64,000 nucleotides of DNA, taken from assembly GCF_000002595.2 (NCBI RefSeq), contig NC_057012.1, forward strand, positions 7,682,676-7,746,675, given 5' to 3'. Source of the stretch: Chlamydomonas reinhardtii (Eukaryota > Chlorophyta > Chlorophyceae > Chlamydomonadales > Chlamydomonadaceae). Position numbers and translations under genes: made by a program. Of this stretch, positions 50,068 to 62,158 are shown in pieces. Positions within the stretch are counted from its first letter, which is position 1. The number at the start of each line of letters is the position of its first letter. A model generated the notes under the pieces. The model had not been told where the DNA came from. It did not search any database and was given only the letters and a program-made list of their open reading frames with translations.

Positions 50068-52822
50068 CCGCTTCGAGGTCGGGTGAGTGCTGCGCGCGAC
50101 GGGGGCTGGGCGGCGGGGCAGGGAAGCTGTCCGTAGACTGCTCGGTTGGCTGTGCATGTGGGCGGGGGGCGGGGGGGCTGGGAAACTTGGGTGGCCGGCA
50201 CCCTTCACTGGGAGCAGCATCCCAGCGCAGGGACGCGCTTAAAGCTAGCGGGCCTGGCAAATGAGACGCCACAATATGGTCAAGTGCCGCCGGTGTCCTT
50301 GCCCGCAGCTACTACTCGCTGAAGCCCGATATCAAAGTGATTGCGCCCTGGCGCGAGTGGGACCTGCTGTCGCGCACCAAGCTGATCGAGTACGCGGAGC
50401 AGAACAACATCCCCGTGCCCGCGGTGAGCAGGCAGAGCAGCAGCGACTGGCCATGAAAGGATAGCGAAACACGTGATGCCGCTCATTGAAGCGGCGTCAG
50501 AGGCGCGCATGTCGCGTCGCCCGGCAGGCGCCATTGCGTGCCGTGGGTTCCGGGAAAGCGGGGTATGCATCAACAGGGGCTGCTGGATGAAGCTATGTCC
50601 TCATTGTGCGACTCTCATTTGCTGCTGCCTCTGCCGGTCACAGTCCAAGCGCGGTGAGCCTCCGTTCTCCATGGACGCCAACCTGCTGCACATCAGCTAC
50701 GAGGGCAACGCGCTGGAGGACCCCTGGACCACCCCCGACGATTCCATGTTCACCCGCTCTGTGTCGCCCGAGAAGGTGCGGGCCATGGAGGAGGGGCTGT
50801 GTGCACCATTCCCAGTACGAAACTAGAGACGCAATGGGGAGGGGGAGGAGGAGGAGGAGGGCGGCCATGGGGCCGCGGGACCGGTGGCGGGGCCAGGGCC
50901 TGGCAGGGGCGGGGCGGAAAGGCAGCATAGGCAGGCTACTGTGGGGCTGTACGGCGAAACGGAAGTGAGCCATGATCAGGGCAGGTGCTGCGGTGTAATG
51001 CAGTGATGCACCACATGCAGGCTTGGGGCAGCGGTGCGCGGTTGTGGTCAGCGGCCGGTGGACGGGCACATGCTTTTAAGGTATAATGCGTAAACCTGCT
51101 ACCCTGCTTTGCCGTGCAGGCGCCGGACCAGCCCACCACCATTGAGATTGCCTTTGAGAAGGGCAACCCGGTGGCCATTGACGGCGTGCCCATGAGCCCC
51201 GCCACCATCCTCACCAAGCTCAACGAGCTGGGAGGTGAGGCCGTGAAGGGCGTGGCGCCGTATGGAGCTTGTAGTAGTGTAGTGGTGGTCAGAGGGGGGT
51301 TACAAGAAGCGCCAGTGGCTACGTGTTGACATGCAATTGTGGCGTGCGCGCGGCCCTGGAGGCTTGGGCCTAGGAAGAGGGTGGGCCACAGGTGCAGGGG
51401 TACATGACTGGGGTTGAGCGCCGTGGTTGAGGCTCGCGCAAGGTTGCCGCACCAACGACAGGTGGCTGGGAAGGCAACCACCGCTCAAACTGCCCTGACC
51501 CGCTTGCCCTTGCAGGCCAGAACGGCATTGGCCGCGTGGACCTGGTGGAGTCGCGCTTCGTGGGCATGAAGTCGCGCGGCGTGTACGAGACCCCCGGCGG
51601 CACCATCCTGCAGGTGGCGCACCGGTGAGCCCGCTGGATTGGGGCGTTGGTGTCCGCATGGCGGGGTACACGCCTGGGTCGGGGGTGCTGGGTATTGCCC
51701 CCAGCGGTGCAGGACGCCAGCCCAAGCTGTGAGGGGGATGCAGCGTCCAGGGCTGGGGGCAGCGGCACAGTGGGAACCGTGCAGCCAGGCACGTCGTTTT
51801 CTGGCGCCGACCGGCTGGTATAGCCGTGCTGCTGACTGGGGTGCGGCATGCGGGTGGCCACGAGTGCATGGGGCGTCAGATCACTGGCCGGCGCCAGCCG
51901 GTTACGTTGGTACACCGCACAGCCATGCCTGCATCCTCTCTGGTTCAGCGGTCCGATCACACGTGGGTGTTCCAGCCCCGCTATCCCTCACATTGCCAAC
52001 CCACGCGCCCTGCCTGCAGCGGCATGGAGTCCATCTGCCTGGACCGCGAGGAGCTGCACATGAAGGACGACCTCATGCCCCGCTACGCCCAGCTGGTCTA
52101 CAACGGCTTCTGGTTCAGCCCCGAGCGCGAGGCGCTGCAGGCGCTTGTCGACAAGACCCAGGAGTACTGCACCGGTGAGCGGCTAGCGCGGGAGTTGCGC
52201 GGGCAGGACGGTGCCTTGCGCTTTTGCAGGAGGAGGACGAGAAGGTTATGAGTAAGCTATCCCTCAGGTACACAGCGCACTTGTCGGGTCCATGAAACCG
52301 GTCGTGCGACATGCCCTGCCCTGACCCTGCCCCACATGCTTCCACTGTCCTCCCATTATCCAATCCTGGCCAACCCCAGGTGTGGTCAAGGTGAAGCTCT
52401 ACAAGGGCAACGTGCAGGTGCAGGGTCGCAAGTCGCCCTACTCGCTGTACGACAAGGTGAGCAGGCCAGAGCTGGCAGCGCCCTGGAACGCGCCAGGCAC
52501 TGAAAGGGTACAGGGCAGCTGAGCTTGCGGATGGGATGGGCTGAGCTTGCGGAAGGGATGATGAGAAGCCATTGTGTGGTGGTTTGGTGCAAGTACCGTA
52601 GCTCTGTGACCGCACGCCACGCGCAATGGCGCGCGTCATCTGCGAAAACATTCGACTTGCCAAGCGCTGCCCCTGTCTGTTTGGCCTCCCGCCGTGCCTC
52701 AGGTGATTGCCTCGTTCGAAGACGACAAGGGCCTGTACAACCAGGCCGACGCCGGCGGCTTCATCAAGCTGCAGGCACTGCGCCTGCGCACCCTGGGCGT
52801 CAACCGCTACAAGAAGATCTAA
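48808..52822 (+). CDS. AGS1: Argininosuccinate synthase, chloroplast arginine biosynthesis
   Basis: Eleven clear exons: 48994-49131, 49375-49460, 49569-49681, 49924-50082, 50309-50423, 50644-50775, 51120-51234, 51516-51624, 52020-52174, 52380-52456, 52703-52822. A 7-nt coding exon at 48808-48814 (ATGCTGG before GTGAGC) fits the phase and gives 441 residues; otherwise translation could start at 48996 with 438. A transit-like leader of about 35 residues precedes the synthase: [19 protein letters not shown] (ATP pyrophosphatase P-loop SGGLDTS), [68 protein letters not shown]. The enzyme joins citrulline and aspartate with ATP, giving argininosuccinate, AMP and pyrophosphate. All motifs are intact. 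A TGTAA lies about 300 nt downstream. It converges with the DnaJ gene. Confidence 0.93.
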
Positions 52823-53125
52823 TGATACGACCCGGGAAGTGGATCCAACCTGCAAGTGTGGGTTCTAGGAGCGTTTGTCCAGTTCCATATGCCTGGCCTG
52901 GAGCTTGAACGTGCGGTGATTCGTTGACAGCATTAGTGGCTGTGCGCGTGATACGCGAGCGTTTACAAACATGAGTTGAATCTGTTAGGGGCCCTGCGGA
53001 CCTTAACCGTAAGTGACAATCACTGTCGATAGGGACGTGTGGTGTGGACATGACCAGTGTGAATGAACTTATTCCGGACGAATTCTGCCGACCTCGCTGT
53101 GGGCACTGCCCCGTACGCAATGTCG

Positions 53126-53130
53126 TGTAA
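53126..53130 (+). terminator. TGTAA polyadenylation signal of AGS1
   Basis: TGTAA on the coding strand, about 304 nt after the AGS1 stop. Confidence 0.5.
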
Positions 53131-53180
53131 GCCAGTATCATTGACAACTCGTGTCACTGCGTGTCACGATTACGGTGCCG

Positions 53181-53185
53181 TTACA
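53181..53185 (-). terminator. TGTAA polyadenylation signal of the DnaJ gene
   Basis: TTACA on the plus strand, the first gene-strand TGTAA past the DnaJ stop (about 415 nt). If used, the SINE-like copy at 53357-53464 lies inside this 3' UTR and the transcript end faces that of AGS1 within about 50 bp. Confidence 0.45.
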
Positions 53186-53356
53186 AGGCATTTGTGGCAG
53201 TGCGATAGCCAGCCAGTGCCCATCAACCCGAGTGGCACGGCGGCCCACACAGGCATCACCTGCGCAAGACTACTGACGACGTGACACAGGGTGTGTGGCA
53301 CATTACTCAGACATCCATAGGCGGAGACATGGTCGCCCCCCACCACTCTATTGCCA

Positions 53357-53464
53357 CGCGCTCATGCCTCGACATTGTAAATTGCCTGCTGTGTGTTGGG
53401 GTCTGGGAATACGCTGCACCCTACAGGACTTCGCCATCCTGCCTTTACCCTGTCCCGTCGCACA
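53357..53464 (+). mobile_element. SINE-like retroposon, copy 5
   Basis: A 108-bp copy, more diverged than the others (TTGTAAATTGCCTGCTG, then GGGGTCTGGGAATACGCTGC), ending GTCCCGTCGCACA-like, with a 10-bp duplication TCTATTGCCA (53347-53356 and 53465-53474). Confidence 0.75.
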
Positions 53465-53598
53465 TCTATTGCCAGCCGTGCCTCTGCATATAGCCTTAGC
53501 CTTAAGTACCCTCACAATAGAAGGGGGTTTCGCAACCCGCACCCACACGACCACTGCACTGCGCCTGGCTGCTTCTCTATGCGGCACTGCCGAGCGTG

Positions 53599-56500
53599 CT
53601 AGTACCCGACCGGCCGCCGCATGCCCAGCTTCTCGTTCACTCGCTCAATCTCTTCGCACGCCTCCAGCTTCATCGCTCGCGCCTGCATACCATCGCACAA
53701 CAAAACAAGTTGACACACAACATATCACAGCTTGCGATCTTCGAAGCAAGGGACCCGGGCACGCACACGAAGCAGCGCTGTCAAGCTCCCCTCAGCCAAC
53801 ATCGCACAGTTACGCACGCTCCAGCCCGCGCACCTGCTCCCGGTTGCCCCAGCTCCAGGCTCTGTGCCGCATAAGGCGCTCCTGCTGGCAGCGCGCCTCC
53901 AGCCGCTCGTAGTAGGCGCTCTCGACCTGCGGCGGGCGGCGGGCGGGGCAACAGGGGCGGGGCAAGAGCGGGGCTCGTGGCAGGGGTCAAGGCACATGGC
54001 AGGGAGAAGCGCACATCGCACCCACTACACCTGCAACACCAGGCCTTCAGCACCAAGCCGTAATTTAAGTCCCGTATGATCGCCCACCTCGTCATGCTCG
54101 CCCCAGGGCCGCCGAGCCAGTCCCCAGCTTACCAGCCCAAAGCTCCCAACAGCAGGGGTAGTCCCGTTACTGAACGCCCTGACCCACCCCTACGGACCTG
54201 CCCCGGCCTTGCTGCCGCCGCACCTGCCGCTCCAGCCTGTATCTCGCGCTGCTGCCCGCGGGGTACGCCCGCTCCAGCTCCGGCACCGACTTGACGTAGA
54301 AGGGGATGGACAGGCGCTGCGTGAGCAGCTCCACCTTGTAGGCCGATTCCTGCACCAGGCTGTACGGCGGCGACTGGCTGCCTGCGGGTGGGCGGCCACA
54401 GGCACGCGGTGATGGAGCAGCTGAGACAGCTCCTGTTGCTGCGCTCGTGTGCATAAGGTGCGCTCCTCCATACGCGCTATCCTTAAAACACGGAACATAG
54501 CTCCAATAGATTGCACACACGCGCGCAGCCCTCGACCCACTCTGGAAGAAGGTAAAGACGAGGATGAGCAGGATGGGCATCAGCTGCAGCAGCCCCAGCA
54601 TGGCGGCGCGCTGCTGCTGGTCCGCCGCTGCCGTGCCGCCGCCACCGCCCTGCGCCTGCCCGCCGCCCTGCGCGTGCCCCCCGCCATGGTGGTGCCCGCC
54701 GTGCGCGTGGCCGTGCCGCCGCTGTAATGCAGTTGTTACCAGTGCATGTGAATTTAGTCCGGCTTGACGTACCCGGTGCGTTCTGGGTGCTGCCACACAT
54801 CTGCCGCCCAAAGTTGGCGAACCCAGCACAAAACGCCTCACCCAGCCTCGGCACTCCGCCCGCCTACCTGGCGCGGCACACCGAACTGTGCGCGAAAAGC
54901 ATGCGCGCCCAGGCCGCCCCTGCAGACAACAAGCCAGCCCAGACGAGGCAGGGAGTCAGCATGTACATGCTACGTGCGCCCACACAAGCTGCTAGCTTCA
55001 CCGACATAAGGGCCACCCTGCTTGCAGCCTCCAGCGCTACAGCGGCACGCACCCGAAGAACCTGCGGACAAGGCAACGAAAATGCGGGCCGGTCATGATG
55101 GTGTCGCAACCGTCAGCGGCATCCATGCGGACGGTTGCAAAGGCCCTGGTCCACGTCCACCTCCCCCTCCGTAAGGTCCCCGGGCTCCTCCTCGCACTGA
55201 CGCATACGAGGCTTCCGGTGCACTTCGTGCTTTCCTCGTGCTTTCTGTCTGTAAGACGCAAACAATCCTCTTCACTACGCCGCGACCCACACCGTTACGC
55301 GCGGGGATTTCCTTGATACTCTGCAGCTTGCTGTCAGGCCTTGTCTACGCTCCTTCCCAAATGTGATGACCACATCCGTACATCACCGCTTGTCGCCGCT
55401 TGTAAGCAAGCCTTACCGCTTCCCTAAAGTGCCATGACATGAAAACCTGGCTCGCGCAGTGCCGCAGTTTCCCGACCCTATAGCTAAGTCTCCCCCGGCT
55501 GCCCCGCCTCTCATCTGCCGCACAAGGGCACGCCCGCGCACCCACATGTTGAACAGCTCCTCCGGGTCAAAGTCCTCTGTGCTAGTGGTGTAATAGTAGG
55601 CGCCACCTGGACCTGGACCCGCGCCGCCCGCCCGCTGCGCAGCGGCCGCTGCCGCCGCCTGTGTATCAAAGGACCGGGGCGCTTTACGCTTCAGCGCCAC
55701 TGCACATACCGGCACTTGCAAATCGCCAAGCGAATTCGTTGGTTCATCCCGCCGCACCCCCAACCTGCAAACCGCCCACCCACCGCGGCGCTGCTCTCGT
55801 GCCCTGTGCGGTCGTAATAGGCCCGCTTGTCGCCGTCGCTAAGGCAGTTGAAGGCCTTGGACACGGCCTTGAACGCCTCGTCGCTGTGCAGCGCCTTGTT
55901 CTTGTCGGGGTGCAGCTTCAGAGCCAGCTGCGCCCAGGAGGTTGGGAGGGGTGCGGGAGGAGTGCCAGCTCGGTACGGAACACAGCACACGTACTGCAAC
56001 ACATAGGGCTGCAGCGAGGCGACGTCTTGCACGTCATGTACTGACTGCTAGCGCACCTCAGGCACCCCCACCCGCACCGCGCCCGCCCGCACCCGCGCCG
56101 CGCCGGCCAAGCCCCAGCCCGTACCCTGGCCCCGCCCAAGCCCCACCTTGCGGTATGCCTTCTTGATATCGTCATCCGTGGCGTCTTTGGTTATCCCCAA
56201 CACCTCGTAAAAGTCCTTCGCCTTCAGCACCTCGGCCACCAGCGCCTTCTGCTCCGGCGTGCCCTGCGTGCAGCCAAACCCCACAACGCGCGGTGAGCCC
56301 GCAACCCCGCTCTCGCTGACAGCCACGCCCCGACGCCACCAGCCCCCAAGTTTGTACGCCCCCTCGCTCCCAAACAGCACAAGGCCATAACGCGATTTGA
56401 GGACGTCGGACCGGCGACCATCAGCCCCCGAGGATGACGCTTGATACCACCCGCAGCGTACCGGGTCCTCGACCGGCTTCGGTTTCGCTGGCCGGTGCGG

Positions 56501-56857
56501 CAGGTGCGGGCCCCCGTGCGCGGCGGGCTTGCTCGCCGATGGCCGGTGGTGACCATTGGCCTGGTGCTGCTGCGCCCCGGCGCTGGTTGAGGGGCCCTCG
56601 CCTTTACCCGACGCACGAGCCGCCTCAATTGCTTCTAGCACAGCTTGCGCCTGCAAGTTAACGTCGTAGGTGGTCCTTTCAGGATCGGAAGCATTTCAAC
56701 TCAGGTTTCTGCAGGTTGTCCCCACCTCCATGCTGGCATATAAGCGCTGCGCTTTGTGTGCATAGCGTTCCGCCTTGTCCAGTTCGCCCGCGTCCAGGCA
56801 CCGCCTGGCTAACAACACACATTTTCGAGCTTCGTCACGGTTAGCCTCTGTTGTCAT
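53599..56857 (-). CDS. ER-membrane DnaJ protein of the DNAJB12/B14 type (J domain plus DUF1977)
   Basis: Exons 56857-56726, 56650-56462, 56263-56147, 55927-55765, 55699-55546, 55061-55053, 54800-54773, 54721-54541, 54381-54224, 53926-53834 and 53682-53599 join in phase to 435 residues. The N-terminus NRDEARKCVLLARRCLDAGE and KAERYAHKAQRLY is the typical start of the DNAJB12 group. The J domain (about 122-185) has FYEVLGITKDATDDDIKKAY and the essential HPD in LKLHPDKNKA. DFDPEELFNMFFG follows, then a His/Gly-rich linker, one membrane anchor (LLQLMPILLILVFTFF) and a DUF1977 tail (YSLVQESAYKVELLTQRLSI, PFYVKSVPELERAY). It would recruit Hsp70 to the cytosolic face of the ER. A 9-nt exon rebuilds MFFG. 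The 28-nt exon and the 55765 junction are the weakest parts. Confidence 0.82.
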
Positions 56858-58110
56858 TTTTGCTCGTTAGACGATAGGAATGCAAGTTGTGTGAAGGGCT
56901 TTCTGGGCACGGGGGTGTATTCGTGTATCACACGGTACACCCCATCGCCCCGCTTGGCCCGACCGCCTTGATCGTGAGAGTTGGGCGTCTGCCGCAAGCC
57001 CACTCTGCGTGAACTGCGTCGGCAGGTCCCGCTTGTAATCAATGCAATCTGGGAGGAGACCTGCGGTGGGGTGTAGCGGAGAAGCTGGTCAAAAGGCACG
57101 ACGTCATCCAAGGCTCCTGAACGAGGTATCCAGGATACAAGGCCGCCATCCAAGCTGCTGTATGCGGTCAATCGGGAGGTCACAGATGGTGTTTAGTTCA
57201 CTGGACTGGTGTTGCTGGTGGCGCTCCTGGGCTAGGCCGCAGCCGCGTGCGCTGGCCCCTGTGGCAGCCAACGCCCAAGGACTCACCCGGCGCCCCATGT
57301 ATGGCCCGGGCAACCTCTGATCCGGATGTCTTACGTTGCCCCTGACCCATCACCCGCATGTACCAGACATCACAACTTGCAGCACTGCATGGCGTTTGTG
57401 TCGGTAAGGTGTATCCATCCGGATGCTTCGACCAAGAACAATGCGTGGCTCCTTCTGGGGGCCACCCATCAGCTTGCTGCGCCTACTCAACACCGTGAGG
57501 CGTGGAGGCCGCTGGTGCTGCCGTTTGACGCTAGCACCGAGCTCCCTACGTGACACCTCTGCAGGGAACTTGCTCTCTCCAAACGACTACACGGTCTCAC
57601 CGTCACGCTCGGGCAGACTACGCCTGAAGGAAACCGCAAACAAGTTTGGCCGCTAAGGCGGTCCAGGCCGTATGGCCCCAAGTCATTGCACACCCAATTT
57701 GCGTGCTGCTCAAGGAAACTCACAAACATCTCTACCAACCCCCTGCTAAGCGGCATTGGTGACGGTGAGGCCGCGGCATGGCACTTGCAATGGAGCAGGA
57801 GCCAGCGGGAGGGAGGCGGACAGAGGAAACGGCAGTGGACGCCGAGGAGGAGAAGCGCACGGGCCATGCAGCGCGACAAGGCCAGCAGCCGCTGCACTTG
57901 CATGTGGGCCGGAGTGGTCCAGGGTGTGGTGGAACAGGACAAGCAGGCGTGACGAGCAGGAGAAGTCCCGTACATGTGTGGCGAATCCCAGACCCTGACA
58001 TTAGCGTTCATCATGCCACGGTGCAACGGCAAGGCGTGGCCGCGAGGGTGCCCGGCATGTTGAATGCGGAGCTACTGTACCGTTTCGCCGCTTGCTTGCT
58101 GGCAGGTTGG

Positions 58111-58347
58111 CAGGGCTCCTATCTTAATGTCTCCAGACATTAATTGGCCATTTTGGCCGTTTCCTAGACATTCCTCCCGGGGGCTAATGTCTGGGGCGAG
58201 ACTTTGTTGGCCCGGGTTTGGGGCGGGCTTTGTCCCAATTCCTATGGAGAAGCCCCCAAACCGCCATGTGCCCAGACAAAAGACGGCGGCCACCCGGCCG
58301 TTTTTGTCTGGAGCTAGACATTATTCCAAAAACAAGATACGACCCTG
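58111..58347 (+). mobile_element. hAT-type MITE, family A, copy 2
   Basis: A 237-bp element from CAGGGCTCCTATCTTAATG to AACAAGATACGACCCTG, flanked by a perfect 8-bp duplication CAGGTTGG (58103-58110 and 58348-58355). It is the inverted homologue of 6506-6743, differing by only a handful of bases and small indels by eye. Confidence 0.88.
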
Positions 58348-58933
58348 CAGGTTGGTAGTATGGTGATGTGCATTCCGTACGCTCCGGGCGCCCGGCCAGG
58401 CGAAATAGTGCCAGACACACATGCAGCGACGCCGCGACACGTGTGGTATAACCGGAGGGCCCCGCCCGCGGCGACCTCGATGCGACCGCGAGGGCTTCCG
58501 CCCTTCCCCCGTGGGGGGAAGGAGCAAGCCAACAGAGATGCGACGCACCTGCAAGCAGGTGACCAGTGTCCACGGATGAGCGCCGAAGACGACAGCAGAG
58601 GAAGAGGGGTCCAGGACTCCAGGGTAGCATGATTTGCATTCGGCTCGAGACACTGAAGCCAGGAATTTGTTGCAGGTAGCATTGGTGAGAGGTGCTGGGG
58701 TGGGGTGGCGTGGGGGCGGGGCACTGAGGGCGTTAATGCCCGCACGGAGTGCTCAGGGTTGCAACTGTCAAGCACAAGCACAGCCAACACAGAACAACCA
58801 AACAGCAGGGATCGGGGCCTGAATTTCACGCTCATGCATATTGTACTGAGGGGTGACAAGCGTCACCCCAATCCGATGGTGGTGGTGGGGCCAGGCTGGT
58901 TAGCGTGCAGGTCGGGGTGACTGGGGTGGGATG

Positions 58934-58978
58934 TGGTGGTGGTGGTGGTGGTGGTGGTGGTGGGGGGGGGGGGGGGGG
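58934..58978 (+). repeat. (GGT)n followed by poly-G
   Basis: About ten GGT units run into about 17 consecutive G, about 95 bp upstream of the ASA7 start codon. Confidence 0.95.
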
Positions 58979-59072
58979 TCAGGAGCGATGGATGGCGATG
59001 GTGATTGAACTCTGCTATACTCAAATTAGTACTTTCTTACACGATATACATAGTTGTAACCTGAAGTTAAAC

Positions 59073-60601
59073 ATGCAGCGCTCGACTGAGCTCGTGGGCG
59101 CTTTCCAGCGCGCTGGGGCTGCCCTGGCGAGCCCGGCCGCAAGCCGGCAGCTTAGCACCCTAGTCGAAAAGTTTACGTTTGGCAGGTGTGTATGAGCTTG
59201 CTCGGCAACACAGGAAGCGAGGACCCGCGCTCTCGGTAATCAATCAACGTGACTCGCGCGTGCTCCATCCGCTTCTTTTACACGCATGCAGCGCTGCGGA
59301 TGGGCCCACCGCCAGCCTGGGGAGCAACGTCAAGCTGACCGTGAAGGGCTCGGGAAAGGGTGTCGATGTGTCGGTGTCGGCCGGCGCGGGCAGTGCTAAG
59401 GTGTCGTATGCGCCATCCGACCTGCGCAAGGTGGCTGCCTCGTCCCTGGTGCTCCAGGACGTGTCAAGGTAAGCCCATTCTGGGGTGTCGCATCGTTATC
59501 GACCAGTCGCCGGACGTCCTAAAGTATCGAGCGATGGGCCTCTTGCTGTTGTTGGCATATGCTTCTGGGCGCCCGGGATCCACCTCAGCCGAAAACTCGC
59601 GTGCAATTCCTCTTCTGCGCAGGATCTCCACCGCGCATAGCGCGTTTATGAACTACCTGCTGACACTGACGCACGAGCGGTACTCGGTGCTGGCAACCTG
59701 GCCGGACTTCACCAAGGCGGTGAGCTTGGGAGGCGGGTATGAGGCTGCGGGGTGAGGTAAAAGGGGGTGGGGTATGTGGGTTTGGTCACGGCTGGCGGTT
59801 GACAAACCAAGCTGGGCCATACGGGTGCTGGGAAGCCCCTGTAACATCTGCATTCATACGGGAGGTGTCCAGCGCCAGAATTGCAAACATGGGATGGAGG
59901 TTACGGAAGGGGCGAGGCAGGGGTGTCATGGGGAACACGTAGCTTGGCGCACCATAGCAGAGCAGAGCGTACATGTACAGAGACCTGACGTGCTTTCCGA
60001 CGACCTGGCGCTTCCTCTCTGTGTGAGCGCAGTACGGCAAGGATTACTACTACCGCGCGCACCCGGACGACCTGCGCAAGTTCTACTCCATGGTGGACGA
60101 GTTCCACCGCATGTGGGACGTGGTCACGGAGTTCGGCAGCCTGTCGGGCCTGGCCAGCCAGCTGGTGCCGGGTGAGCCGGTGGGGGCCGCAGTACACAGG
60201 GCTGTGCATGGGTTTGCAGGGGCATGGAGGGCGTCGGGCGCTTGTAAGAGCTGGGAGCTGGGTAGGCACTCGTGGGGTAGGCACTTGCGGGTAGGCACTC
60301 GGGGGACTCACGCGACGTACGGCCGAGCGGGTTGCGGGATGGCCGGATGGGCCAAGGGCCAGGCAGAGAAGGGGCGCAAAAGATGCAACACTGTTACAGC
60401 AATACCCGTCACCAACGGGTAACGTAGGGCCTGCATACATGACAGTTGGATAAGCGAGTGGATGGTCCGTTAAAACGCTGAACCTCTTTCCTCGCGCCCC
60501 CAGGCTACCGCGTGCGGCGCCACAACACGGTGCACCCGGCTCTGGGCCCCGCCACCGCGGACGGCGCTGTGGTGCAGTTCCTGCTGGCCCACGCCAAGTA
60601 G
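59073..60601 (+). CDS. ASA7: Mitochondrial ATP synthase associated protein ASA7
   Basis: Five exons (59073-59185, 59292-59468, 59623-59719, 60033-60171, 60504-60601) give 207 residues. A mitochondrial presequence is apparent (QRAGAALASPAASRQLST). The mature part matches the ASA7 of Polytomella as I remember it: SNVKLTVKGSGKGVDVSVSA, HSAFMNYLLTLTHERYSVLA, WPDFTKAYGKDYYYRAHPDD, LRKFYSMVDEF, SLSGLASQLVPGYRVRR, TVHPALG, TADGAVVQFLL. ASA subunits build the atypical peripheral stalk and dimer interface of ATP synthase in chlorophycean algae and have no known homologues in plants or animals. The protein has no enzymatic motif. A TGTAA at 60889-60893 follows. I am confident in the family; the subunit number rests on memory of the Polytomella sequence. 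Confidence 0.85.
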
Positions 60602-60888
60602 GCGCCGAGCTGTGTGGGCGGGCGGACGAGCCACGGGCGCAGGGATGCAGCTCGGAGGCGATGCAGGCGGCTGGTGGGCGGCGGAGAGCGGCAAAAGCGT
60701 GTCACGGCTTGTCTCAAGAGCTTATTCGGGTGACTATATGTGTGCTTTAGGGAGGTACTAGATAGGAACAGCAGCGCGGACAAGTCTTGTTGGAGCTTTG
60801 CGTTTTGTGGACAAAGATGTGTGGCCTGGGTGGCTTGGGGTTCGCTTTGTGAGCTGATGTGTGCTTCGTGCATCACACCCGCTGTGGC

Positions 60889-60893
60889 TGTAA
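60889..60893 (+). terminator. TGTAA polyadenylation signal of ASA7
   Basis: TGTAA 288 nt after the stop codon on the coding strand. Confidence 0.55.
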
Positions 60894-62158
60894 AGCGCGA
60901 AGGTTGCACACGCTCACTCACGTTGCCCGTCGCATGCACGGGGCTAGTAAGGGACATGCCGCAACCCGTCCTGCAGGACCATCTCAAGCTCAGGGAGACA
61001 GCCCTCCCCTGGCTGTGTACCCATTGTCCGTGCAAAAAGACGCAGCTAGGATGCTAGTCACACCGCAGCCCGCAACAGCCGTAACGTATACCGGCATTTT
61101 GTTAAAATCTGATGCACGTGGACAACACTAGGATGGCCCGTCAACATCAAGTACCATTGCCGTAGTAAGAGTAGCATAGTGCTTAGCGGAGGAATACCAC
61201 ACCGGCAAACCCCCCCGCGCGACGGACGCACGACGGATGGACGGACGGCGGAACGGGGTACGTCTGCACGAAACACAAGCAGCGCGCAAACCACAAACAC
61301 GACGCAATTCCGCATCACAATACCTATCACGCCCAAGAAGTGGCGCCGGCGCGCAGGTTGAGACTGGCGGCCGGTGTCTGGTTGTGGGCGGAACGGTAGT
61401 TCTACGCCGCACAAGTGTGTAACCCTGCGGAACACGCCCTGGGGCATCTCGATGTGTCTTTTGCCGACAGTCCTATGATTGACGTGCGTTGCGCGGTTGC
61501 GGAACTAATGCGTACGTAAACCAGTCCTACTACCGTGCTGACGGTGCAATATGCACACCCGCCATTATGCCCCACGGCGGCGGCGCCGGGCCCTGTGCCG
61601 GCTATGAGGGGCTCAAATGAAAGATGGGACGAACTGGAGCTCTGTGAAGCTCGGGCAACGACATCAACATGGCCACAGACAAGGGAGGCCTGGCCACAAC
61701 CTCACGCCAGAGCCCAGCGTAGCCCAGAGTTACAGGCCTATGCAGGCTTCCTGAGGGAAAGAAGGCGCTGGATATTTGCACAAACGAGTAGAATAGGAGG
61801 CATTGCGGGCTTGGCGGCTTGGGGAGCACGCGGCACACCAGCTGGCTGGGAGAAAGCGAGTCACCACCCCCGCGGCTGGGAGCAGGGCGAGCGGGCGCAG
61901 GGCGTCACTGCGCCAGATCCAGTGCCCGCGCAATGGGGCCCGCAATGGACTTCAGTCTGTTCTAGACATATGGTCGGTCCACTCGTGAGCTTTCTTGCCA
62001 CTCGTGCCCTGTGTATTCCATTATCTTCCTCGCAACAGGCGACCCTTAATTACTGCAACTCTTTTTAACCTGCGGTGCATCAATCGGCGCTGTCAGCCAT
62101 ATTACAGTGTGCGAGCTAACAAGAATGATTTAACACGTTCATAGGCTTACGCGGCAGG
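60894..62158. other. Intergenic gap before MBB1
   Basis: Apart from repeat D copy 2 at 61177-61384 I see no gene. Open frames around 61535-62068 have no domain and no splice signals in phase. The MBB1 promoter must lie toward the right end. Confidence 0.45.
61177..61384 (+). repeat. Dispersed repeat D, copy 2
   Basis: Inverted homologue of 14742-14940: AGCGGAGGAATACCAC, GACGGACGCACGACGGATGG, CCTATCACGCCCAAGAAG, GGCGCCGGCGCGCAGGTTGA. The homology stops just after GCCGGTGTCTGG. Confidence 0.6.

Larger units (their letters stand above)
56858..59072. other. Intergenic gap with MITE, SINE debris and a GGT/poly-G tract
   Basis: Divergent DnaJ and ASA7 genes flank this 2.2-kb gap. Besides the MITE at 58111-58347 and the simple repeat at 58934-58978, the stretch 58019-58102 (GCAACGGCAAGGC, then CGGAGCTACTGTACCG) resembles a decayed minus-strand SINE-like copy. 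Open frames at 57000-58000 are unsupported. Confidence 0.45.

Noticed and set aside
58932-58978. GGT/poly-G tract as a telomere-like or regulatory G-quadruplex element.
   Set aside because: It is a simple GGT microsatellite running into a G homopolymer; the algal telomere repeat (TTTTAGGG) is absent, and nothing indicates function.
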